This document shows, piece by piece, positions 50,126 through 61,100 of a stretch of DNA of 64,000 bases. The position numbers and the translations under genes are program-made. Position 1 is the stretch's first letter. Each line of letters opens with the position of its first letter. The stretch is from Branchiostoma floridae (Eukaryota; Chordata; Leptocardii; Amphioxiformes; Branchiostomatidae), in NCBI RefSeq assembly GCF_000003815.2, contig NC_049989.1, positions 23,091,737 through 23,155,736 on the forward strand, given 5' to 3'. A model generated the notes under the pieces. The model was not told the DNA's origin and did not search any database. It worked only from the letters and a program-made list of their open reading frames with translations.

Positions 50126-53100
50126 AAGTAATTCAGGGTTTACAGGATTTCCTCCAAACTCTCCTGGCAATTCTGGGTTTTTCTAAATGTCACCGAGCTT
50201 CTGACATTTGGGTTATGTCTTACTGTATGATTGATGTTGTCAGTGGTGCACTTAGAGGGACGCTTTATTGCCTTACCAAATGGCTAAATGGATCATGTGT
50301 AGCATCTGTGAATAGTTTCATTGGGTTGGTACGTCCCTTACATCCTTGGTCGGAAGTCCTCCTAGGAGACGGATACTCTGAACAACAAAGCAGCATCTGC
50401 TGGAGCCGCCTCACACGTGGCATACAGTTGCCCCTGTGAGACTTAGTGCTCCAGTAGACGAGAGGGTGGAAAAGGAATTGCACACACCTCCTTCACCATA
50501 AAAATTCAGTGCAGATCAGGCAAACAGGCTGCCGAACCCAACGGCAAAATGCCGGCTTGCCTTCTCATCTGTCTAATCGACAGGAGAATTTTCTCTCAAA
50601 GAAAGTCTCTCAAAGGGACTCTTTTATACAACCCTTGCTTTATTACACCAACTTTACGATGACCGTCTGTAACCTTCCTCATGACAATTGAATTCTTATT
50701 GGTTCACAATGTACTGCAGCTCATTTTTTGCTGCTTTCTGTTCAGATACGGTCACAAATGTAAACTATTGACATTATGTAATGCGTTATTAGAATTTATT
50801 TATGATGCAGTTCCAAATACAAAGGAATGCAACATATACATAACATTGCCAAATAAAACTAATAATGTAGTGTCAGTGTAATAAAGTAAGGGTTGTGCAA
50901 AAAGAGTCTCTTGTTGACAGCTTATCCATCAGCAGTGCTAAGGTATTACCTTATGGTACAGAATTTATATTGCTTACCAGGTAAGGTATTGTTGTTGCAA
51001 CGTTTACATATCTGTCTGTGTGGCTTTCTAAAAGTATTTGTCTGTGAGCTTGTTTCTAATATGTGATGACAGTAAGGTCTGACATACCTGATTGGCTGAT
51101 GATTTTCTAGAATTCTAGAAATTTGCATCCAAAGAACTAATAATGTCAGCCCAATAAAGAAGAATTCTGCCAGCAAAAATGATGTTATTTTGGCCACATC
51201 TTGTTAAGATGGTTGATTATGCTAGTATATAATAAAATCTGGAAATCTCCAATTGGTTTTGAAGAATGGTAACATGGGGGAATGCAGAGATCAATTTTTC
51301 ATTTCTTGTCCATATAGTGTAGAAGCATCCTGTTGGTATGGTCACAGAATGAAGTTGGCATAGGAGACACTCCCAATTCATTCTTTAACTAGGATACTGT
51401 CACTAAGAAAAAGCAGTGTACAAAATACTTTTCTGAGCCAGGTTGTGTGCAACCAGGGCAAAAACTAGGTTGCACAACTGAATTTCAAGTTGCACCATCT
51501 ACAATTCACTAATTTCGGAAAAAAGGTTACATGTTTGGCTGAAATGAAACGGAGCTGCCTCAGTCCATTTATTTCTTCCATGTAAATTGACAACAAAATC
51601 GAGTTCTGAGGCTCAAAATCTAACTTGCACCCTGTGCAACCTGAGTTTAGAAGTAAGTTGCACCAAGCAAAAAGTGGTTGCAATGTGCAAGTGGGTATTT
51701 TGCACGCTGAAAAGGGAAATTCAGTATTTCTCAAGAATGTGCTGTATCATGGTCCTGAATGTTCCTCAAACACATACTACAGATGAGACAAATTTATTCA
51801 TAGTATGTTCAACCTGAAACATGACATTAGGAAACCTTGGCTGGTGTAGAGGAAATGCCGGAGCACGTTCAGGGGTGTAATTTGATGGTGGAACAAGCCA
51901 GAGGACATGTGCAGACTACAGCATTGGGCTGGGTATGGGCAAGGGGCAACTCATCTTGGCAACATCAAGTCATTTCCTTGGTTTTTGCACTGTATGTGAA
52001 AGATGTAAGAAATAGAATCTTGAAATCTGAAAAGAATGGATCCAGAAGTGTGTTATGAACAGCCAGAAATGAAAATGCCAACTCAAAGTTATCCTACAAA
52101 TATTCATTTCCTTACTATATAGGTTGTAAATTCATGTGTGATAAGAATTCAGCAACAATTACTATAAAAAATAAAGGGCTAGAAGGAAAACTGATTATAC
52201 TCACTCTGAAACAGAAATTGTCTGGACCAACCAAGGTAAAACTTTCTGCTTGGACTGTGTGTTCACTTTGATCTTACAATTCAACATTATTTTGCAATTC
52301 CAAAAACCAACAAATTGAGTTGGTATTGCCTGTAGAGCACTTACACTCTAAGGGCACAGTTTGTACAGGAAACTTTGATTTGATACTGTTACAAACACAT
52401 TACATACTAAGTCCTGGGAGAATGCTGTAATCTAGACCTAAGAAGTTGGTAATGACTCCATGGCCTGCTCCATTCCCTACGGAGTGGCCTCCTGGTGCAC
52501 TGCTGTAAGATTAGGTGTTGAGGAGATCAATAAGAAAGCTTTTATCATCAGTACAGACCCTACGGCCATGTTTACATTGACGTTGCCTTGTCTGATTGCT
52601 TCCTGAGGGCGTGAAAGGGTTCTCCTGGATGCTTAATTGGATGTATTTGGCATTGCCCTGTCTTGACATTTACTTCATACTATTAGAAAATGACTTCAAT
52701 CATAACGATAAACTTTGATTATTGTACATTCATACACAGTTAGATTTAGTTCAGGCATATAAACAGCAAGTATTAATAAACACCAATATGGCCACAGGAC
52801 ATCTAATACTATTAGTATTAAGTATTGATAGTTGTTGCCATGCATGCATTGAGCTGTGTACTATTGTCATACAACAAAGTTCACGTCTAAAACCTGGCCT
52901 CTAAAACTCTTGAGCTAATACATATGATTGAGTTTTTCTTCTCCCTTGAGGATTTTAAATGTAAGTGGCAGTTGGTTAGTAATCAGAGTACAGTCCATCC
53001 ATTTCCTTTTACCTGCAGCACAGTACTATACCATCAGTACATAGTATTGGACATTAGATGTATTTAATGACCAATTAAATCACCAATAACCCAAGGGCTA

Positions 53101-53181
53101 AAGAAATGGAGATGGGCACCACTCCTTTGCATCTGATCAAGTTCCTTAGAATAATATCACAGGTAGTTTACTAGTTATGCC
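50126..53181. other. Unassigned apart from the interspersed repeat at 51414
   Basis: Frames near 50215-50483 overlap on both strands and show no family motif. 52300-53180 is AT-rich without recognised structure. Confidence 0.45.
51414..51712. repeat. Interspersed repeat, copy 2 (gttgcac-rich)
   Basis: Second copy of 40205-40530 with a few small deletions, same orientation. Confidence 0.88.
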
Positions 53182-53302
53182 TCACCCCACCTCACCTAGT
53201 CCCATCCTCATCAAGAGGGTCAGGGACCATGGTTGCCTCCAGCACAAGTCTCCTCCATCCATCCCAGTTCTTGGCCTTCTGGGTGCTGACAGCTATGGAA
53301 CT
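53182..53302 (-). pseudogene. LINE 3' fragment, same family as 5009-5230
   Basis: Minus strand has cagaaggccaagaactggga, ggaggagacttgtgctggag and caaccatggtccctgaccct, closely matching 5140-5225. Confidence 0.8.
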
Positions 53303-53339
53303 GCCTCACTAAAGCAAAATGCAGCTGATTTGAATATGC

Positions 53340-53725
53340 CGTGACCCAGACAGTTGAGTTGCCTATGCCTGATAGTGTGTGTGGGAGTTACAGGTTGGAT
53401 ATGGTGTGACACACACAGTTGACTTGCCTATGCCTGATAGTGTCTATGGGAGTTACAGGTTGGATATGGTGTGACACACACAGTTGACTTGCCTATGCCT
53501 GATAGTGTCTATGGGAGTTACAGGTTGGATATGGTGTGACACACACAGTTGACTTGCCTATGCCTGATAGTGTCTATGGGAGTTACAGGTTGGATACGGT
53601 GTGACACACACAGTTGACTTGCCTATGCCTGATAGTGTGTGTGGGAGTTACATGGTTGGATATGGTGTGACACACACAGTTGAGTTGCCTATGCCCGATA
53701 GTGTCCGTGGGAGTTACCGGTTCAG
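53340..53725. repeat. Minisatellite, about 65-bp unit, about 6 copies
   Basis: Unit: gtgtgacacacacagttgac, ttgcctatgcctgatagtgt, ctatgggagttacaggttgg. Nearly identical central copies indicate recent expansion. Confidence 0.93.
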
Positions 53726-53934
53726 AGCCACCCCGCCCACACACACATGTTGCTGCTGTAGGGATTTACCTTAATGACTGTTCAGGCCCATTACCCACCT
53801 ACCTGCATGCCTACCTGTTTAAGCCCATCACCTGCATTAATGCCAGGTCTCAGGTGTTGGAGATGGTCATGTTGTGAGGCCAGGTGAGGCATACATGTTC
53901 AGTGTCCATGTTTTGATGGTAGCATTTTCTTGTA

Positions 53935-55080
53935 GTTCCAATTTTTCTGAATTTTACAACAACACTTTCTGACATAGTGGTCCCTGTCCTTGGTTCTGAA
54001 ATTGTACTGATTGTGATTTGAACTTCTTTAAGTATTCCCGACCAGTCTGTTCAGTGTGCTTGTGTTGTGATGCTGTCTGCTGAGTCCAGTGGTCATGGTA
54101 AGCTTGATTCTCTGCTTTTTGTCCAGAAGAGTCTTAGTCTTGACTGTTGTTGCCTGGTTTTCACACCATTGGAAATTGCTGCAGTTCTCTAGAATACACT
54201 GTATGTTACAGGCCATGTGATGAGTCAAGGTTAGTCTCTTCAGTGTGCTTTTGTTGTTATAGTCTCTCTCCTGTAATTCCAATTTTTCTTTGTAGAGAAC
54301 ATTATTTCAAGAGTAATCCATGTTGGTGCTAAAAATGCTGAATTTTACAACACTCTCCGACATAGTTATCTCTGTCCTTGGTTCTGAAATTATAGTGATC
54401 GTGAGTTCAATTTCTGTAAGCATTCCCAACCAGTCTGTTCTGTGTGGGTATGCTGTGGTGTTGTCCGGTGAGTGCAGGGGTTATTGTAAGCTTGCTTCTC
54501 TGCTTTTTGGCTTGAAGATTCTTATTCCTGACTGTAGTTGCCTGGTTTTCACACTGTTGGACATTGTTGCAGTTCTCTAGGGTTTATGATACACTGTAGG
54601 GCTGCTGGTCATGATGAGTGCAGGTTAGTTTGTTCAGTGTGCTTTTGTTTTTATAGTCTCTCCTTGCAGTTCAAATTTTTCTTTGTGGTGAACATTATTT
54701 AGAGTAATCCCTGTCCTTGGTGCTAAAATGCAGTGAGTTCAGTATCTCTGTTAGCGCTCCCAACCATTCTGTTCAGTGTGCCTATGCCGGGTGCTGTCCG
54801 TTGAGTCCAGGGGTTGTGGTACGCTTTCTTCTCTGCTTTTTGGCTTAAAGAGACAGTTCTCTTGTCAATGAGGTAATGGCACACTATAAGGTTGTGCAGT
54901 TCTCTAGAATACAAGTAAGTTACAAGCCATATGATGAGTGCAGGTTAGTCTGTTCAGTCAATGTGCTTTTGTTATTATCAAGTTATAGTCTCTCCTTGTA
55001 GTTCAAATTTTTCTTTGTGATACACATTGTTTCTAGAGTAATCCCTGTCCTTGGTGCTAAAATGCAGTGAGTTCAGCTTC
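53935..55080. repeat. Diverged tandem array, about 340-bp unit, about 4 copies
   Basis: Repeated landmarks: ccagtctgttcagtgtg, ttctctgctttttg, gttgcctggttttcacac, gcagttctctagaatacact, agtctctccttgtagttcaa and gagtaatccctgtccttggt. Confidence 0.85.
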
Positions 55081-55195
55081 TTGCAGTAGACACACACATT
55101 TGACAATGACTCAGAGTTTGTACTTGTATGTTATCAAGCTAATTGTGAATCTGAATAAAGTAAAAGTAAAAGTTTCTGTATTCATTCTGTTCCAG

Positions 55196-58100
55196 GGAAG
55201 TGTTGCAGGAGTTGGAAACAGAGAATGACCACATCAGGTTAAACTAATGAAGGCTGAGGAACTGATGTTTGGGTGAGTCTTTAGAACCATTGAAACCATC
55301 TAAATTTCTAACCTATTGGTGAAAATGCTAGTTTGGATAAAACAATAAATGTTATTATGATTTGAGCATGATAAATGATATTATGCTCCCAGTATATAAA
55401 ATCTATTTTGATCATAGGTCAATTTATACCCTCTAAAATTGACACCAAATCTTCCATACATTATGATGTAAATATTGTTATGTTATCTATGATATTTTGT
55501 AGCTTGTTATGTATACGTAGTAGACTAGCATTGTAGGATTTTTTCAAATGTGCTGATGACATACATTGTAGCTTGTACAGTTGTCGCGTAAGAACTGTAA
55601 ATGCATTTAAGTTTGCGGGGATTTAATTTCGCGGTAGCCAGAAAAGGGACTTTTCGCGGTTGATTTAAGTTCGCGGTAACACCATAGACTGCAGTCTATT
55701 ACCATAATAGATAAATGTTCGCGGTGGTTTTAAGTTAGCGGTGAAGCGGTCACCGCAAAAACCGCGAACATTAATCCACCACAAACATTTCTGCATTTTA
55801 CAGTAGTAAGGACCATTTGATCAAAGACCATCTGGCCACTGTGGCATATGTTGGTGGTCCTTAAGATCATATGATTGCGTATTTCGCATCTGCCAAAGCT
55901 TCTGCATGTCTCACAAGTCTCATTAAGAATTGGATTCTGCCGTCAATACACCAAAAATAAACTCACCCATCATTGAAATGTCTATCCTGGTTCCTCTTCA
56001 CCACTCAGATTGAAGGTGTTATGTTATCTCAGAGATAAATCTGATAACAAAGAGATGGAATCGATATGGTCATAAAGAAAAAGGTAATTCATATCTTCAT
56101 ATCTTTCCAACAGTCCTATACCTCATGAGTGTTCCTGCCTAAAGCATTTTCTGACACTAATAACAAAATCACCCATCTTTAAATCTTCAACTTGAAAGGC
56201 TTCAGACTGTATGCTTCCCTTCACCACTTGTATTGAAGCATCACATTACCAGCGAGATGAATCTGGTATCTAAGCAATTGAACCAATACAGCCATAAAGA
56301 AAGGAGTCATATCTTCATATCTTTCCAACAAAACAATACATCATATTAGCATCACTGTCTAAAGCATTAGAAATTGTTTTCTGCCACCAAAAAGTTTTGC
56401 CCATTTTTGAAACCTTCAACTTAAAAGGTTTAAGATGGTATGCTTCCCTTCACCACTTGTATTGAAGCATCACATTACCAGCGAGATGAATCTGATATCT
56501 AAGGAATTGAACCAATACAGCCATAAAGAAAGGAGTCATATCTTCATATCTTTCCAACAAAACAATACATCATATTAGCATCACTGTCTAAAGCATTAGA
56601 AGTTGTTTTCTGCCACCAAAAAGATTTGCCCATTTTTGAAACCTTCAACTTAAAAGGTTTAAGATGGTATGCTTTCCATCAGCGCTTGTATTGAGGTCTT
56701 ACATTACCACGGAGATGAATCTGATATCTAAGGAATTGCACCAATACAGCCATAAAGAATTATTCTTCATATCTTTATACGTCACATGCATTGCTGTAAA
56801 AAGCATTAGGAGTTTGTTTTTGCCACAAAAAAATTTGCCCATTTTTGAAACCTTCAACTTAAAAGGTTTAAGATGGTATGCTCGCCTTCAGCGCTTGTAT
56901 TGAGGCGTCACGTTACCACGGAGATGAATCGGATGTCCAGAGAACTGAATCAATACAACCATAAGGCACAGGCTCATATCTGTCCAATCGCCCATGACTT
57001 TGGCCTGTCTGCAGATGGGCAGATTTTGGCTCACCATGCTGTACTGTAAGTGAGTAGGGATCAAAATTAAATTGGAAATAGTGCACAAGTACTCCTAAGC
57101 AAGAATTGGGTACAAAAGTTAAACCTAGCTACAAACCTTACTTTTGAGAGCCTCCATCCTTAAATTCCTTTACATCAACTGTCATAATTTCACCGGGTGG
57201 CATAATACTGCCACATAAAAAAAAACATTGTCATAGTGGCCTTCTCAACATTGTCTTACACCTAAATATCTAAACTGTGTACCATCATCAAGATAACTGA
57301 TGCTGCATTTCTACTTCACTTCAAATAACTTTGAATTCACGTATTTTTCTCTGGTGGTGGTATTATGGCACCTGGTGGAATTATAAGAGTTGATGTTGAT
57401 TACCAGGATAAGAAAAAACAATAAGTACAACAAAGGTTTTATTTTTTCTGACACCTAGTATAGCCCTGTGGTTTAAATCTAGATCATAACAATACAGCCA
57501 TAAAGCAGCTGGGTTCATTTCTCCCCAATAACCCATGACTGGAAGACAGACAGCTATTTTGGTGATGCTGTCTCATAAAGGGTTGGGTTACAGCAGCTGG
57601 GGTCAAACTGCAGGTTTTATTACTACAAAAGTATCCATAAATTCTTTGCAGAGTTTATTTTACTGTAAAAGTTACAAGGCTTTAAAATTTGTGTTTTTTG
57701 AAGTATGTTTTTTAAACAATTCTATGGTAACAGTACAGTAGCGTGAGTCCAACTTTATCCGCGGGGTAACCTATGTCTTGGGATATCAATTCCCTAAGAA
57801 GACTGGTTTGAAACTGCATTATTTAGAAAATATTGTAATTTGAAACCATCATCCCTTGAATTGAATTGATGTCCTTAGAAACTTTTTTTAGAAAAAATGG
57901 ATATAGGTTACCCCACAGATAAAGGTGAACTCATGTTAATGATACATTAGAAATGCACGATTGTGGGTGTCATGAATTTGTAGCAAAGAGAGGCCACTTA
58001 AAACAGGTAAAAACCTATTATTAGATAAACATTTCATGATCTATAGTAGCATGCATGGAATACATGTGGTGGTGTGGGCTATTTCTGGAGGAAGTTCAGC

Positions 58101-61100
58101 AAGAACTGAACTGAACTGAACTGAACTGTTCAGAAAGGGGCATTAGATGAGCGAATTTTGTTTGAACCTTTCAAAATTTGTTTCTGCATGACGGCCACCA
58201 TGCCAACCTTTGATAGTCCCTTATGTTTTCCCATTGACCCGAGCAATATTATTAATCCCGTCTTCAGTGACCACCTGTCTACTCTTACTTTACATTCAAG
58301 TCGTTGAGTGATTACTACAACGTGTTGATTTGGGCTAAAATGCGCAAATCAGATAATTTAGTGCGCACGAGCCATGACCTCTGCCCTCTGGCTCACGTGA
58401 CTCATTCTGTCTCGAGTGTGAAGTGTCTAAGAGACGTAGATCGCAGAGTTCCTTTTTTATGCCCGCCCACCCACCTCGTGGTTGGTCACCCTTCTGAAAT
58501 CTGAACATTAAAAAGTTCCGTTCCAAGCCCACTCAGGTCTCCTTGCTGTCATGAGTGAGAGTGCAGATAATTAGGTCTGACTGAAATCAGTTTTTTCCTG
58601 TTGGCAATCCCTGTTCTTGGTGCTGAAAATATAGTTGAAGACAATAAACTTCTTACATATGTAGTACCCAGTACATTATTTGATTAAACAGCTGCTGGGG
58701 TCCTGACACAGGGCATGTGTCTAATCAGTGGCCTGTTAAGCGTAATGGTACAGAAAATCGTCCTGAACTCCGGGTGGTGGCGGCCACAATAACCATGTCA
58801 TCATCTTTTACATGTGTCTATAGGGACTGAAATTTTGGGCTGGACTAAAAGTGGTTAGTGTATGTTTTGAGACCAAGTTTGACTGTGGATATTACTAAAA
58901 ACTCTACTCTGTTTCGCTCTTGTCATTTTATTAGCCCAACAGTGAACATGGGAACGCCTGCAATATAATCTGGTCATTTTCTAATCAGTCCAAAATCAGG
59001 TCTGATTATCTTGGACTAGTCCAACAAGAAAAAAATGGTTTGTTCCGGTACACGGTACCAGCACCCATCCCTTGTATGCGATGCCGTTAATAAAGGTGCA
59101 AGAACTAATAAACAAACTTAAGATTTCATCTCCTTTCCTTCAAGATCGCACAGTCTGTGGACTGTGGTCTTAGAGATGGACTGTATGGTAATTGCATGCC
59201 TTATTGTACATTGAACCACAGCTGCGGTATGCAGTACACGTAACTGCGTTACATCTACTGCAAAATGAGGTTACTTAGACTGTGTATACAAGGATTCCAC
59301 TGACACCAATGGGAAAGTCATTGATGAGAGTCTAAATGAAAAAGATAAGGTGCAAATTTGCTTGCAAGATTGGATTTGACAGTTTGTATACCATTAATTT
59401 CAATTCACACCAATATGATAAGCAATCTTACTACTGCCTCCACTAAAAGCTGCAAGTACCTCATATCATTGCCGTAAAGACTGCAAAAAAAGGTGCAAGC
59501 TAAGTTGTCTTAGCTGACATTGCATGCTCCAATACACATTGAAACACAGCTATACAGGGTACAGACCTTACGTACTGTGATCTATTCACCATACATGACT
59601 GTTCTGACTGGGTAGTACTAGTTCCAGTCATACCATGAGAATTCTATTACCTCCAGGGAAAAAGTTATTGAAAGTTCAAATGAAAAAGATGAGATTCCAA
59701 TTTGTTCTCAAGATTGCATCCAACAATAATACCATTAATTCCAATTCACAGCAGTATCACAAGCAATCTAACTTCGCCCAGAGGAAAGCTGCTAGTAGTA
59801 ATTAACAAACTTGAGACCTTATCTTATTGCCATCAAGATTGCACAAGCTGTGAGCTCACCATAAGAAATTGGCTAGCATTGTGTGCCCCATTGCACATCC
59901 TCGGAATGGTGCACATGTAATGCTAGTTCACCTTTATCCGCGGGGTAACCTAATTCCGTTGTAACTGAAAAACGGTACAGTATTTAGGAAAGTCGAATTG
60001 TGGTGTCAAGTTGTAACATTTTCAACATAATGCAGTTTGAAACCACCCCCCGTCAACTTGATATCTTTCAATACCATTTTTAAATACAACGGATATAGGT
60101 TACCCGACTGATAAAGGTGAACTAGCGTTACATGTGCATGACAGTATGTTCTGACTGTGCATGTTCTGTTTGACAATGACATTTGTATATTAACCACCAG
60201 CAAAAATATCATGGAAGGTCCAAATGAAAAAGATGAGATGCAAAATTTCCTACCAAGATTAGATTCAACAGTTTGTAATACCTAATTTTATTTCAATTCA
60301 CAACAGAATATCAAGCCATCTAACAATCCCCCCCCAAAAAAGATGCAAGTGATCATTCATAAACTTGAGACCATAACTTATTGCTATCGAGATCTGCTAG
60401 CTCCACGGTCCTAAGAAATGGGCTACCATCGCATGACCCATTGCACATCAAAACACAGTCCAGGCTGTATAAGGTGTTCATGTTACATATAGATTGTATT
60501 CTGACAGTGTATCTGCAGTTATATGATGACCATTCTATCACCAACCAGTATAAAAAAAGTAATTGAAAGGCTTAATAGAAAGGCAAAGTACAAATTAACT
60601 GCCCTGATTGGAACCTCTCATTGGAATGTATCTTGAATATCAATGCTTTCATCATTTTTTTTTTATTAAGATCATATATTCTTTACACTATGGTATACGT
60701 AGCATACCGAGGTATTGATTGGAATGATCTCAAGCTGGGGAACTTAAAAGAAATATGCTGTCACGACATGCTCTGGTGAACTTGATGGTGAGGTGTGTGT
60801 TAGGATAATGGTTTCTGCCCAAGTGCCTAGGTGTCCTGTTCCTCTCTGTGAGCTTACTCCTATGGCTTATAGACTCTACAAAGTCTTTCCATTGGTTTGG
60901 ATGTACCTCGGCAGTCCTTACAATTGGGTTTGAAAACTTCTGGTGAATTCTGATTTTGCCATTCGGTAAGCTATCTCAAATTTTCCTGCAGAGAATTGCC
61001 CTTGAATTATTCTAAGCCATTTCATTTCAAAACTAGTTGTAGAAGTTCATCTAACTTTTTATGGTCCAAATTTTATTATGTCACTGCCTCAGTAACATGA

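Noticed and set aside
50215-50483. Overlapping plus and minus open frames of 72-74 codons
   Set aside because: No family motif, no splice context, and both strands equally open.
55196-55237. Coding exon reading EVLQELETENDHIR
   Set aside because: The frame is open for only 42 bp and meets a stop in the longer exon; the ATG at 55247 in another frame gives a better-supported start. Kept only as part of a possible 5' UTR.
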